This document shows positions 46,538-58,200 of a stretch of 64,000 nt of DNA, piece by piece. This DNA is from Hippopus hippopus (lineage: Eukaryota; Mollusca; Bivalvia; Cardiida; Cardiidae). Positions within the stretch are counted from its first letter, which is position 1; the number at the start of each line of letters is the position of its first letter. Position numbers and translations under genes: made by a program. Location: NCBI GenBank assembly GCA_946811185.2, contig OX328096.1, forward strand, positions 22,385,881-22,449,880. The letters run 5' to 3'. Under the pieces are notes generated by a model that saw only the letters and a program-made list of their open reading frames with translations, was not told the DNA's origin and did no database searches.

Positions 46538-47727
46538 TATACGCCTGTCGAAGACGAGACGTATTATGGGATCACCCAAGGCGTATGGGCGGGCGGGCGG
46601 CGTCCAGTTCTTTGTCCGGAGCATAACTTTGTCATCTCCAGTTCGATTGACTTGAAACTTCGCGTTTGTGTTTGTTGCAATAATACGGAGTGCAGTGCAA
46701 AAGAACCATAACTCTACCTCGTGCTATCTTTGAGTTATTTCCCTTCGATCGTCATTTTTACAGCATTTTCTGCTTGTCCGGAATATAACTTTGTCATCTC
46801 TTGTCCGAACATCTTCAAATTTGATATGCATGATTGTTGAAAAATCACAGAGTGCAGTGCACAAGAACCATAACTTCCTAGCACGAATTTTGAGTTATTC
46901 CCCCTTTCTGATCTTCATTTTTATAGCATTTCTTGCTTGTGCAGAGCGTAACTTTGTCATCTTAAGTAGGAATGACTTGAAATATGGTATGCTTTTTTGT
47001 TGCAATATTTTGAAGTGCAGTGCGTAAGAATTGTAACTCTACCTTGTGCTGTCTGAGTTATTTCCCTTTGATCATCATTTTTACAGCATTTAGTGCTTGT
47101 CCGGAATATAACTTTGTCATCTCAAGTAAGAACGACTTCAAACTTGGTATGCATGTTTGTTGCAATATTACAGAGTACAGTGTGCAAGAACAATAACTCT
47201 ACCTAGCGTGGATTTTGAGTAATTCCACTTTGATCTTCATTTTTACAGTATTTCTTGCTTGTCCAGAACGGAACTTTGTCACCTCAAGTCAAATTGACTC
47301 GAGACTTGGTAAACATCATCCTCGTTGACCCAGTTTCGATTCATTCCGTAATGCATGGAGAGTAATGTAATGCTTAAACCTGGGCTCCAAGGATGGGTAA
47401 ACATGTTTGTTGCAGTTACGAAAAGTGCAATGCACAGGAGCCGTAACCTTACCTAATGCCCTTTTTGAATTATTCCCAATTCATTATTTTTTTTTTACAG
47501 CTTTTCATGCTTCTCTACAATATAACTTTGTCTTTTCATGTTTGAATGACCTGAAACTTTATATGCATGTTTCCTTAACATTACAGGAGACATTCATGCC
47601 TATTTCAATCACTTACATGATTTCTGCTGCACTATTTTCTTCTACCTGCCCTTTACGATTATTATCCCCACTCGAAAACTGGCGGTGAGACGGGCATATC
47701 TTGCGACAATTTGCCGCTCTTGTTTCA
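46538..47727 (+). mobile_element. D-family modular element
   Basis: TATACGCCTGTCGAAGACGA to GACGGGCATATCTTGCGACA. Five to six modules; one is split by an 85-bp insertion at 47316. Confidence 0.86.
47316..47400. mobile_element. ~85-bp insertion inside a D element with duplicated target
   Basis: GGTAAACAT occurs before and after an 85-bp segment that breaks a D-element module at 'cttggtaaacatgtttgttgc'. The insert starts CATCCTCG and ends CAAGGATG, so it has short inverted ends. Confidence 0.6.
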
Positions 47728-48118
47728 TTTTAGTTGCCTTGAACCAGCTCGGAATTGTTCATGGTAAATCTACGTAAACACATGCATCATAGCGGTACTT
47801 TATCGATTCTCTGCCTTATGGACACATAAAGTGCATACTGTTCTACCACCTGAAAACTTTGCAAAAAAAGGTGATACTGAAATATCCAATACTGTATTTA
47901 TCGATTAAGGTAATAGCAGAACATGGCTACTCATGAAGATTTCTCAATTGCCTATTTTACCTCCATCTAAAATGCAGTGAACTGTAATACAGCTCCAACC
48001 TGCCAGGTCAATTTTTACAGCCTATACTAGTTAAGAATTCTTTTTTCTACGAGCCAGTAACCATGTATGACTCTTGCTGAATCTAATATTAATTAATCTC
48101 TGTTGCACATGAAATAAG
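47728..48118. other. No gene seen, intergenic
   Basis: Unremarkable AT-rich sequence between the D element and P copies. Confidence 0.5.
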
Positions 48119-48512
48119 TTAACTCTCTTCCAAACAATTTCATGCCTTAATCACCTTGAGGAAGAGGACTTGAAAATGGTGGGTAAAGGAGAAAATGTAT
48201 TTAACCCTGTACCAAACAACAAAATTTTAGCCTAGTCCAAACTGAAAGCATTTGCTGTCCACAGAATAAATGTTGCTTCCATGATGGAATTTGTGTATGA
48301 AAGAGTAGAAAACCTTGTGGAAAAAGGAGAAAATGCTGGTTTCCAGCATTTTCTCCTTTTCCCACAATGTTTTCAAAAGCCTTTTTCCTCTGGTTCGTTA
48401 AAACTTGGGATTTTGTGGGAAAAGGATTAACCAGCATTTTCTCCCTTTCTTACAATGTTTTCTTCTTTTTCAAAGACAAAGAGCCAAATTGAGTTTTTCA
48501 TCTAAAAAGAGT
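48119..48512 (+). mobile_element. P-family MITE interrupted at its palindrome centre by another P
   Basis: Left part 48119-48200 ends GGAGAAAATGTAT; right part resumes at 48431 CCAGCATTTTCTCCC. The break is at the dyad of the palindrome. Confidence 0.87.
48201..48430 (-). mobile_element. P-family MITE nested in the palindrome of an older P
   Basis: TTAACCCTGTACCAAACAAC to GGGAAAAGGATTAA; palindrome intact. Confidence 0.92.
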
Positions 48513-48517
48513 TCACT

Positions 48518-48732
48518 TGACCCTTTACCATACGTCTGGTTCAGATCGAAAGCATCTGCAGACAAGAGTGAATGTGACTGTAAAAACTGAAATTCCCTCT
48601 TTCAATGGCAGAAAACATTGTGGTGAAAAGGAGAAAATGCTGGTTACCAGCATTTTCTCCCTTTTCCATGATGTTTTCAAAGCCTTTTCTTTCAGTGTCG
48701 TTAAAACTCGGGATTGTGTGGTAAAGGGTGCA
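48518..48732 (-). mobile_element. P-family MITE
   Basis: Left TTAA lost (TTGACCCTTTACCATACG); palindrome nearly intact; right end GTGTGGTAAAGGG. Confidence 0.87.
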
Positions 48733-49048
48733 GAAAAGTTCAAAATTTTGTGGTCTGGTAAATTTAAACAAAACTGATAGACAATGAACAGAACTGATGT
48801 ACATAAAAATACTTTATTCGCTTTAAAAATCACCCTTGAACAATAAAACTATTGCACAAGTAGCTCCTCTTAGATAAAAAACCGCATGAGAAGATTAATA
48901 ACATTTCTAAATCCAAGGGCAAATAATTCTGAAGCCTGATTTAAGTGTGATGTAAAATATGACTAATGATGAGGTGTAAAACACCAGAAATTACCTGTAT
49001 GTCATATCAAGAGAAAAAAAGTTGATTAACTGTATAGAATTTGATTAT

Positions 49049-49262
49049 CTCTTTAAATACCAAACAACAAAATTTTACGTTACTTCAGATTGAAAGCATT
49101 TGCAGAGGACAAGCTAAATGTGACTGAAAAATGGAAATTTGTTTTTGGAAGGGTAGAGAACAATGTGGGAAAATGAGAAAATACTGCATACCAGCATTTC
49201 AAGCTCTCAAAAGGCTTCCTTCTGAGGGTCATTAAAAGTCGGGATTGTGTGGTAAAGTTTTA
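49049..49262 (-). mobile_element. P-family MITE
   Basis: AATACCAAACAACAAAATTT to GTGTGGTAAAGTTTTAA; palindrome shortened (ACTGCATACCAGC). Confidence 0.85.
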
Positions 49263-49402
49263 ATTCTGTACCAAATAATCTTGTGTTTTTACAACCATAA
49301 AGAGGAGGCTTTTGAAAAAAACCATGGACTAGAACAGATAGAAATCATTATTTAAATCACATTTAGTCTGTCATCTGCAAATGCTTTCAATTTGAAAGTT
49401 AA
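49260..49402 (+). mobile_element. P-family MITE, palindrome deleted
   Basis: Shares TTAA at 49260 with the preceding copy; left and right arms are joined at CATGGACTAGAACAG. Confidence 0.75.
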
Positions 49403-49456
49403 TCTTAAGCAATTTTCATTGCACACACACTGAATCCATCTACAAATACTTAAAGT

Positions 49457-49818
49457 TATAATAAAGGCCAAATGAAAACAAAGCGGGTGTTTAACTGCAT
49501 TTGAATTTATGTCATACCATCCAAAGTATGGAAATTATTGTGAAGATGGCAATGTGTTATTGTACGGTTGGTCCAAGTATTAGTCGCTGACAGAGAAATT
49601 AATTTCAAAACTAGGTTAAAACCTGCCAGGTGGCTGTGTCTTTTGTTTACTTTTTGCCTGATTTTAAAATTCTTTTTTTCTGCCAGTGACTAACATATGG
49701 TCCGACCACACGATAACAGACAGTCATCTCCACAATAACCATATTTTTAAATCGTATGATTTAAATTTAAATGTATTATGACACCTGCTTTGATATTTTG
49801 GCCTTTACTGGACCTTTA
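49457..49818. mobile_element. K-family MITE
   Basis: TAAAGGCCAAATGAAAACAA to TTTGGCCTTTACTGGACC; about the same length and order as 41421-41785. Confidence 0.83.
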
Positions 49819-50120
49819 AAGTGGCAACAACCAGATTGAGCCAAGAATTTTTTGACAACCTCGACACAAAAAACTAATCACCTTTCATTTGCCTGCAAAG
49901 ATTGTATTAAAAAGAAGATACAGACATAAATCAGGACAAATGTCTCATATTTTGAAACTAGATCTTTTTAATCCTTGGTAATGACCCTGAAGAAATTGTC
50001 TTTTGAAAACATTATGGGAGACAATACTGGCATTTTCTCCCACCCAGTCAATGTCTTCACCCCTTTCACAGACAATTTTCATGATTTGAACCGGATTTTA
50101 TTTGTCATCTGCTCGAGCTT

Positions 50121-50320
50121 TTAACCCTTTACCACACAATTCTGAGTTTTAACGAATCTAAGAAAGCAAGCTTTTGAAAACATTGTGGGAAAAGGAGAAA
50201 ATGCTGGTAACCAGCATTTTCCTCTTTTCCCACTATGTTTTCTTCTCTTTTACAGACAAATCCCATTACTTGTGCCACATTTACTATGTCCTTAGGAAAT
50301 GCTTCCAATTGGATCCGTCT
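50121..50320 (+). mobile_element. P-family MITE, right end replaced by next copy
   Basis: TTAACCCTTTACCACACAAT, intact palindrome, stops at GGATCCGTC where the next P begins at TTAA. Confidence 0.87.
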
Positions 50321-50549
50321 TTAACCCTTTACCACACGACAAAATTTTAGCCTTGTCCAAATTGAGAGCATTTGCAGACGACAATTTAAATGTGGCTCAA
50401 ATGGTGCAATTTTTCTTGGATAGGGTAGAAAACGTGGTGGGAAAAGGAGAAAATGCTGGTTACCAGCGTTTTCTCCTTTTCTCACCATGTTTTCAAAAGG
50501 CTTCTTTCCCAGGGTCGTAAAAAGTCGGCATTGTGTGGTAAAGGGTTAA
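50321..50549 (-). mobile_element. P-family MITE, complete
   Basis: TTAACCCTTTACCACACGAC to GTGTGGTAAAGGGTTAA; palindrome with two changes. Confidence 0.93.
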
Positions 50550-50604
50550 TTTGGATGATTGTAAAATTTTGTTATCTGGTAAAGAGTTAGCCATCCTAGA
50601 TAAA

Positions 50605-50700
50605 AGGTTACACAGATAGCTCAGTTGGTAAAGTCCTTGTACTATAGTTTTAAAGGTTACAGGTCTTAAAATCTCGGCAAAAGCAAATCCATTTTTGGTA
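50605..50700 (+). mobile_element. S1-like tRNA head, truncated
   Basis: GATAGCTCAGTTGGTAAAGT is an A box. The B-box region is eroded (GGTTACAGGTC). The unit is cut at 50702 by the DNA transposon. Confidence 0.6.
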
Positions 50701-50701
50701 C

Positions 50702-51439
50702 TACCATATTTTCCGGACAATAGGCCGTGGCCTATCTATAAAAAAAAAAGTGGAAATTTTCAAGGGTGCGGCCTATAAGACAAAGCGGCTTATACGTGAA
50801 TTTTATTTTTCTAAATGACCTGTTAGTGAGGCCTGTAAAACTGAAAAAAAAAGGGAGACCAGTTTACAGTTCTCTGTGTGGGTGCCTTTTTGGTTCACGC
50901 CCACAAAGTATTTCTCGAACACTTATATTTTGTTTTGTTGATAGATAAATTAATCCGCTTGTGTTAAATTCGTGACCAACCTAGATTTTCACACCTTTTG
51001 TTTTATGATATCTATTGGTACTAATCGGCGGTTAACTGTGAATGTAATTAAAGGCGTTGTTTGGTGTGTAACGTCAATCAAACTAACAATTTGACAATTT
51101 CGAAATTCCTTAAATTATTCGACAATGGACAAACGAATGATAATGGTCTCTAGTGTTCTGAGTGATTTGATCTGCAGAAGGGGAAATTATTCCAATGGAA
51201 TGAAAAAATGCAAAAACAACGGATAAATTTGTTTCGTATCTTAAACATGTATAATACATATACCAGTACAAATACATGTACATGTATCTAAAGAGGAATG
51301 ACATTGTACAGTAACCAAGCGTATCGGCCGCCGCTAATGTGCCGGTGCGGCCTATACAATACTTTTTATTTCTTAAATGGTTAAAATAGAAGGGTGCGGC
51401 CTATACAGTGCAGCGGCCTATTGTCCGGAAAATACGGTA
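50702..51439. mobile_element. Non-autonomous DNA transposon with TACCATATTTTCCGGACAAT ends
   Basis: This 738-bp element begins TACCATATTTTCCGGACAATAGGCC-like and ends with its inverse (GGCCTATTGTCCGGAAAATACGGTA-like). The subterminal GTGCGGCCTATA box occurs near both ends. There is no transposase frame. Ends of this type are widespread in invertebrate MITEs. It cuts off an S1 tRNA-like head at 50605-50700. Confidence 0.85.
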
Positions 51440-51639
51440 TTGTGATTTATGTCTGAACTGAGAGTAAACAGTCACACGCTTGTGTTTTTCTCTGTTCAAA
51501 ATATCAACTGTCTTCCAATAGGAAAAAAATTATTTTGGTCAAAATATAGTTTTATGCTGCTTTTACATTTATACCTCAAGGGCTTCAGAGATGAAATTGG
51601 TATAACGTATTCAGTTTGTAAATAAGACCACAATCTTGT

Positions 51640-51850
51640 CAATTCAACACTATACCAGATGACAAAACCTAAGAACTGTCCACAGAAAAATTATATGCAG
51701 GCAACAAATTAACTGGCTCAAATGGTAGGATGTTCTTGAAAGAGTGTAAAAACATGGACTAAGGAGGAAATGCTGGTTACCAGCATTTCTTCCTTTTCCC
51801 ACAATGTTTTCAAAAGCCTATCTCAGGGTCTTCAAAACTTGCACTGGTAG
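51640..51850 (-). mobile_element. P-family MITE, old
   Basis: TTCAACACTATACCAGATGA, remnant palindrome GGAAATGCTGGTTACCAGCA. It overlaps the likely TMEM94 3' UTR region. Confidence 0.72.
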
Positions 51851-52146
51851 AGAAACAAATGGACATTTGCCAATGTATTGCACAAACATTTGGACTATGT
51901 AAATACGAGATTAGGCTGCAGTTTTTATGCAATCTATTATGCAATCTATTCTTGATATACAATGAAGAAGAACCTGCTATTGCCTTTGGCACCCTATCAA
52001 TGCTTGAGCTATAGGTCTTCAAAAGAGGTTCATATGAGCAGTGTACATGCAAGATGAGATTCATCATTGAATGCACTCTGATCTTGATCTACACTGCAAA
52101 AAAACCTATATGTGTCTGGTTTCCGTAAGTGTTAAAGCTGATTTCC

Positions 52147-52219
52147 TCAAAATGGAGAATTCATTCCAAGTTTTGTTCCAAAGTCTAGTCTGGCTCTCTT
52201 CTGATAACGGACAGCCAAC
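52147..52219 (-). CDS. TMEM94: TMEM94-like terminal exon and stop
   Basis: After acceptor tttcag it reads LAVRYQKRARLDFGTKLG then MNSPF and TGA (52149-52147). The GTKLGMNSPF end is essentially the vertebrate TMEM94 C-terminus, a basic cytosolic tail. A long foldback sits 57 bp upstream, inside the preceding intron. No convincing AATAAA was seen downstream. Confidence 0.93.
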
Positions 52220-55200
52220 CTGAAATGAAGATGAATTTTCATATACAGGACCGGCATATATAAAGGTTCAATATTAGTTGTATGGTCAGGTGGCAGGGGA
52301 CTTGGAAAGTTGTTCACGGCTGTGGTGAATCATGTCGCCCCGAGCCGAAGGCGAGGTGGCGACATGTTTCACCACAGCCGTGAACAACTTTCCAAGTCCC
52401 CTGCCACCTGACCGTACAACGAATTTATTATACTGCAAAGTTTTACCATTCCAACGTTTGTTAAGCAAATTTCACCTATTTTTTGGTTTAAAAAATTGAG
52501 TATGCTGACGAAGTAGAATTTCCCTTCTGAGTGCCCCAATTCAATGAAAACTGACGTCACTGGGAACTAACGTCACTGAAACCTTGGTAATACGTGCTAA
52601 AACGTGCAGCTTGGCGCATAATCTTGATGTTAATCTTGATCGCCGCCGCCATTTAGGATGTTGTGTTGATAGTGTAGTCATGTATACGGGGCTCCGGAAA
52701 GGGAAACTGCTTTTACGCTGGTTTTGCCAGTGTACATGATATATATGTTCGGGGCATATTATCCAATCAGATCACGAGAAATTTCTTTGCAGTATAATAA
52801 ATATGTCTCTTTGTGTGTGTGTTTGGAGTGGGTGGCTTCCATCAAAATCTTACTAAACATTTTATTTCTTTGTTAACCCTTATGCTGCTAAATAAGTGGA
52901 ATTTATTTTATGAGCCGATAGTAAAAACCCAAATTTTGCTTTTTTCAAAGGTATTTTTTGGTGGACAAGATGTCCTTATTGGACAGTGTAGATCAAAGAT
53001 CAAACTGCCTGTTCTGTGCAGTCTGATCTTGATCTATACTGTCCGCAAAAGGTCAGTGAGTTGTGCTTAGCAGCCTAAGGGTTAAAATTAACCATTATGT
53101 TGTATGTCCTCACTAGAAATGGTCTGATGGGACAATTCTACCGAGATTCCACAATATTGTTTTTAATAATGAACCACAAGATGTTATATAATATGTATCT
53201 GGCACTTCTGTCCTAATGTGATGGCTATACTAAATACCTCCGCAAAGATTTTTTTCTAATAAAGCTCACTAGAACATTTACTTGGGATCAATATCCTCAC
53301 CCAACCTTTGCAGCCAGCCATTTTTCAGCAGTGAAGCAATTTCATTCAGAAGTGAGATGAGATTATCTCAGAATACAAGATGATGCAAAGGATGGAAGAG
53401 AGTTGCTGAAAGTATCTCTGTTAAGTGGAATGAGTCACATGAGTAGCTGCAACACTGTTCCTCTGAAGGCAAATGGCTCATTCATGGCATAAGAATAATA
53501 TAATTCATGAAGTTATTATTGCATTGAAAAGAGCTAGAAGTAAGTTTAAGATTAGATCATTTGTTTCAAGTAAACTGGCGATGAGTTTCAAGTTCTGTCT
53601 TAAACCTGATAAAATTTGTTGTTTGATTGGGGTGGTTTTTTTTGCATTCTTTGATATTCAAAGAAAATAAATTCAGCTTCATTGAACTTGGAACTCGGTA
53701 AAAGATTGGTAAGAAAAACATGAAATCTCGTATACATTTTTGTTTACATAAGTTTGACGGGGAAGGTAGTTATGGCACTGCCTCGATTTTATTTGTATAT
53801 GGAGCTATCAGAAAGTTTTACTGCCAATCACAACTTGCCAATACTGATGAGTGAAAGCATTTTTTCTCCTTTTCACAATGTTTTCTACCCTATCAGACTG
53901 AAATAAGAATTAGAACAACAGTTGTCATCTGCAAAGGCTTTCGATTTAATCGTGACCAAAATTTTGCCATTTGGTAAAGAGTGGAACAAATTGTAGAGCT
54001 CGTACTTAATCTCTCTGTGTTTCAGAAGCTCATTTATAACCACCAGTATCACAGGGAAGGCCAGCCCTACAGCCCATACAGCTGGGTGTACATCTGATAA
54101 AACCATAGCATGTTGGACTGATTGGTTTCTTACATACACATCACATACACAAAATAGAACCTGGCAACATAACCTGAAAGTAGAGTGAAATACTGATAGA
54201 TCATAAAACACCTTGAATATCAACATAACAACTATAGATCTAACACCACATGCCGGTGCCAATGCTCTGCTGCAGTTTCTGTTTTAGTAAAAATTTTAAC
54301 CCTTTGAGTGCTACATTAACCCAGCAGATATTTTAAGTGTAGAAGTAAGATCCAAATAAGCGCAGTTTCTGGAATGTTGAAGAAAAGGGAACATAGTAGA
54401 TCAAAGATTGGAATGCACTTTTTGTGCAGTCTGATCTTTGATCTACACAAACCACAAAGGTACCCACTGTCATGAAAGGCGCATTAGCACTTAAGTTAAA
54501 AGAAAGAGGTATAACTCTGTCAACAATATTTTGAGAATTACCAGCCCTTCTGTTTTGGGTTCCGATTTTGATTATTTACAACTAGCGCAAGGTTGAAGTA
54601 AATATTTCCAGTAATGATAGAGATATGAGAAAATGTCAAACTTTTCACACGGACCAAGCCAATGTAAACAACAACCAGTTATGACAATACCTGAAATTTG
54701 TCCTGAATGTTCTCTTCAAAAACATCTTAACTAATGAAATGCAAATTTTCAGTCTCCCAAAAAAGAATACCAAATCAAGACAAAGTACAAGAGAAAAAAG
54801 CTATTGTTTTCAATGGTATGAAAAGAAATAATGGGAAAGAACAGTTGCTGGTTACAAGACCAAGAGCAGGAATTTTTATGACAAGCAACTTCTCCTTTTC
54901 TACAATGTTTCAAACCCTGTCGACTGCAAAAAAGCATATGTCACAACTGGGGTTGATCAGTGCTATATCCCTATGGATTTCTAGTCGCAAATTCTAGAAA
55001 GAGTGTTTCATATTTCAAATACTAAATCTTCATTCTAGCTGCTTAGACTGACTGTGTAAACGTTTTTTGATTGTTAACTCTTAAGCCCACTTCAAAATTA
55101 AGTCTTGTTAACATTGAAAGCATTTACAAATGACCAATTACATTTGGCTCAAATCAAGGTTTTGTCTTTAATAAAGTAGAAACCATTGTGGAGAAAGGAG

Positions 55201-58200
55201 AAAATGGCAGTAATCAGCATTTTCTCCTCTTTGAACATTTTCAAAAGCCCCTTTTCACAGGCTAATCAAAACATGAGACTGTTTATTCCCATGGATAAGG
55301 GTTAAAATACCTTAGAAATATAACTGAATTCAGAATGGTACATAATAATGAGTCGAGATTACTTACAAAACAGGTGTTATAATTAACCATAACTTGTTTG
55401 TAGCTGGGAACTGCTGCCACAAGTGATCTGTCCAGTGGACAAAACTCAATGATATGATCTCTGAAAAAAAAAATGTGCACAAATAAATCAAACAGGGAAG
55501 TCATAAAAAAAATGGGTAAACTATGGTACAGCTTCATGAATGGTACAAACAGCATCCATAGGAGTATTTTGCAAAGCTTTAATCAAGATCAGACTGCTTA
55601 GAAAATGCAGCCAGATCTGTGATCTTCACTGTCACACATTATGTGCTGTCTTTTTTAAACTTGTGTCAAATTGTGGAATTATTGAAAATTCAAAGCTGAA
55701 TGTATGCTGGAGCAAGAAGTGTATAGCTAACACCTGCATTTTATTTTTAGGTCCTTATTTAGTATAAATCGCTTAACCCTTTACCAAACGACAAAATTTT
55801 GGACCAGACCAAATTGAAAGCATGTGCAGACGACAAATTAATTTCGGCTGAAATGATGATTTCTGCCTTGGATAGGGTGGAAAACATTGTGTGAAAAGGA
55901 GAAAATGCTGGTTACCAGCATTTTCTCCTTTTCCCACAATGTTTTTAAAAGCTGTCTTCCTCAGGTTCTTCAAACCTAGGAACTGTGTGGTAAAGAGTTA
56001 ACTCCAGTCACTAACAAAACACAACGGCAGAAAATCCCCTGATGAATATACTGACAATAAAACCTTAAAAATTCGACTACATAATATATCAAATATTATC
56101 CAACCAGTTTTATCTCTTTACCAAACGAAAAAATTGTAGACTTCCCTAATTTGAAAGAATTTGCAGACAACAAAATAAAAGTGACAGAAACTTTGGAAAT
56201 TAGGCTTTATAGGGTAGAAAACATTGTGGGAAAAGAAGAAAATGCTGGTTACCAGCATTTTCTCCTTTTCCCACAAAGTTTCAAAAAAGCTCTTTTTTTC
56301 AGGGTTGTGAAAAAAAAGGCCTTTGAAAACATTGCAGGAAAAGGGGAAAATGCTGGGTTTACAGCATTTTCTCCATTTCACACAATGTTTTTTTTTACCC
56401 TTTCACAGACACATATCATCATTAGATCAAAATTAATGCTTTCAATTTGGAAAAGTCTAGAATTATGCTGTGTGGTAAGGAGTACAAATCAAACTTTTAC
56501 AACAGTCTCTGAATTCTGAATGACAGGAGAGAGCTTACCAAAATATAACACCAACAGGAATAGAAATATATTCTGAGCCAAGACAAGTCCTCCAGAAAAT
56601 TTATCATACCATGTTCTGTCTGCTGGTGGGGTTGAGTGACTGTCAAGAAAATATGTACATTAACCCTTTACCAAATGACAAAATTTTGGACTGGACAAAA
56701 TTTTGAACTGGACCAAACTGAAAACATTTCTAGAAGCCAAATTAAAGGTAGCTCTATAAAATGATGATTTCTAACTTTGACAGGGTGGAAAACATCGGAC
56801 TGGACAAAACTGAAAACATTTATAGATGACAAATTGAACGTAGCTCAAATGATGATTTCAAGCTTAGACGGGGTGGAACATGGCTCAAATGACGATTTCT
56901 GCCTTTAACAGGAAAGGAAAACATTGTGGGAAAAGAAGAAAATGCTGGTTACCAGCATTTTCTCCTTTTCCCACAATGTTTTCAAAAGCCTTCTTGAGAT
57001 TGTGTGGTAAAGCATCAGCCCTCAGAGTACTATAAAAAAACTTCTGTTGCCTTTCCTGACAGACTAGATTAAGATAAGAATGCACAGAATGTAGTCAGAT
57101 CTTCAACATACATTGACCTTTTCTTTGTCAGGGATCCTGGCAAAAACAGCCCTGACATTTCATTGACATTTGAAATATTTTTCATCTCACTGAAAATTTC
57201 CAGTTTGCTTTGTACTCCGAGGATTAAGAAAGGGCATAACAATTGAATGAATAGAAATATCCACCAACCGCAATTTCATTGCAGCTTTTTCCAAAATAAT
57301 GAAAATTGAATGTAAAGGTATAAAATATACCCCTATCTTAAATCGAAACACAAGTAATCATTCTTTACTTCAGACATGCTAAAGGCTATCAGAACTAAAA
57401 TGTTCATCCCATGTTTTTTCCATTCTGAGGTATCATTTGCATGTTTCTGTAACCTTTATGATGCTAGTCCTCTGACATCCACTTTTAGAACCCAATGGTG
57501 AAAATATATTCACAGCAGGTGCAGCTTATTATATCAATCATGGAGTAATTTCTTCATTCGTTTCATTATTAAATTACCTGCTAACAAAACAGCAAACAAA
57601 ATTTGATTTTTAATCTGAAGAAAGCATGCAAATGGCACAAATTCAATGCCGTTTTAGCCACAGTACCTGACAAAATAACAGTGTTGATCCAAGATCAGAC
57701 TGCACCAAACTGTGTGCTTAAGCATCTGACCTTACCTATGACATGTAAAGAGTAAAACTACCAAATACATGTACTTACACAAAGTCATAGATTCCACATG
57801 TTGAAAAGTTAGCAGCACCTGACTGTGGTAAAGTTTGGCAATAGGAATGTAAGGTCAGACTGTAGCAGACCAGCCCTACAATAATGGGTAGTAAATATCT
57901 CAACACATTGTAACCTATAAACTGTAGAATCATCTGAAATTAGAATCGTAAATATGTCTAACTCTCTGTCCAAAAAAAAGGCATATACGGAAATGTAAAT
58001 TTACATTTAGAGCAACAATAAAAATTTCAAGACCCCACTGTTTTGGTCAGAAACCCCCAGAGGCTGGACCATCGTCCACCAAAGGGACACAATTAAAACA
58101 TTATAGAAAAAGGACCGCTATTTTTTGCTACATATGCTACATCAAAGCAATAAACCTAGTACTTCCCTAACTTACAGTTCTAGATGAAGAATCTTTCCTT

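Larger units (their letters stand above)
49968..50590 (+). mobile_element. P-family MITE interrupted by two further P copies
   Basis: Old P runs 49968-50120 (to GTCATCTGCTCGAGCTT) and resumes 50550-50590 (TTGGATGATTGTAAAATTTTG). A 429-bp block with two P elements sits in the gap. Confidence 0.82.

Noticed and set aside
53885..54262. 125-codon minus-strand open frame as a free-standing gene
   Set aside because: Its middle is a TMEM94 exon; the N-terminal part is intron and the C-terminal part is a P repeat.
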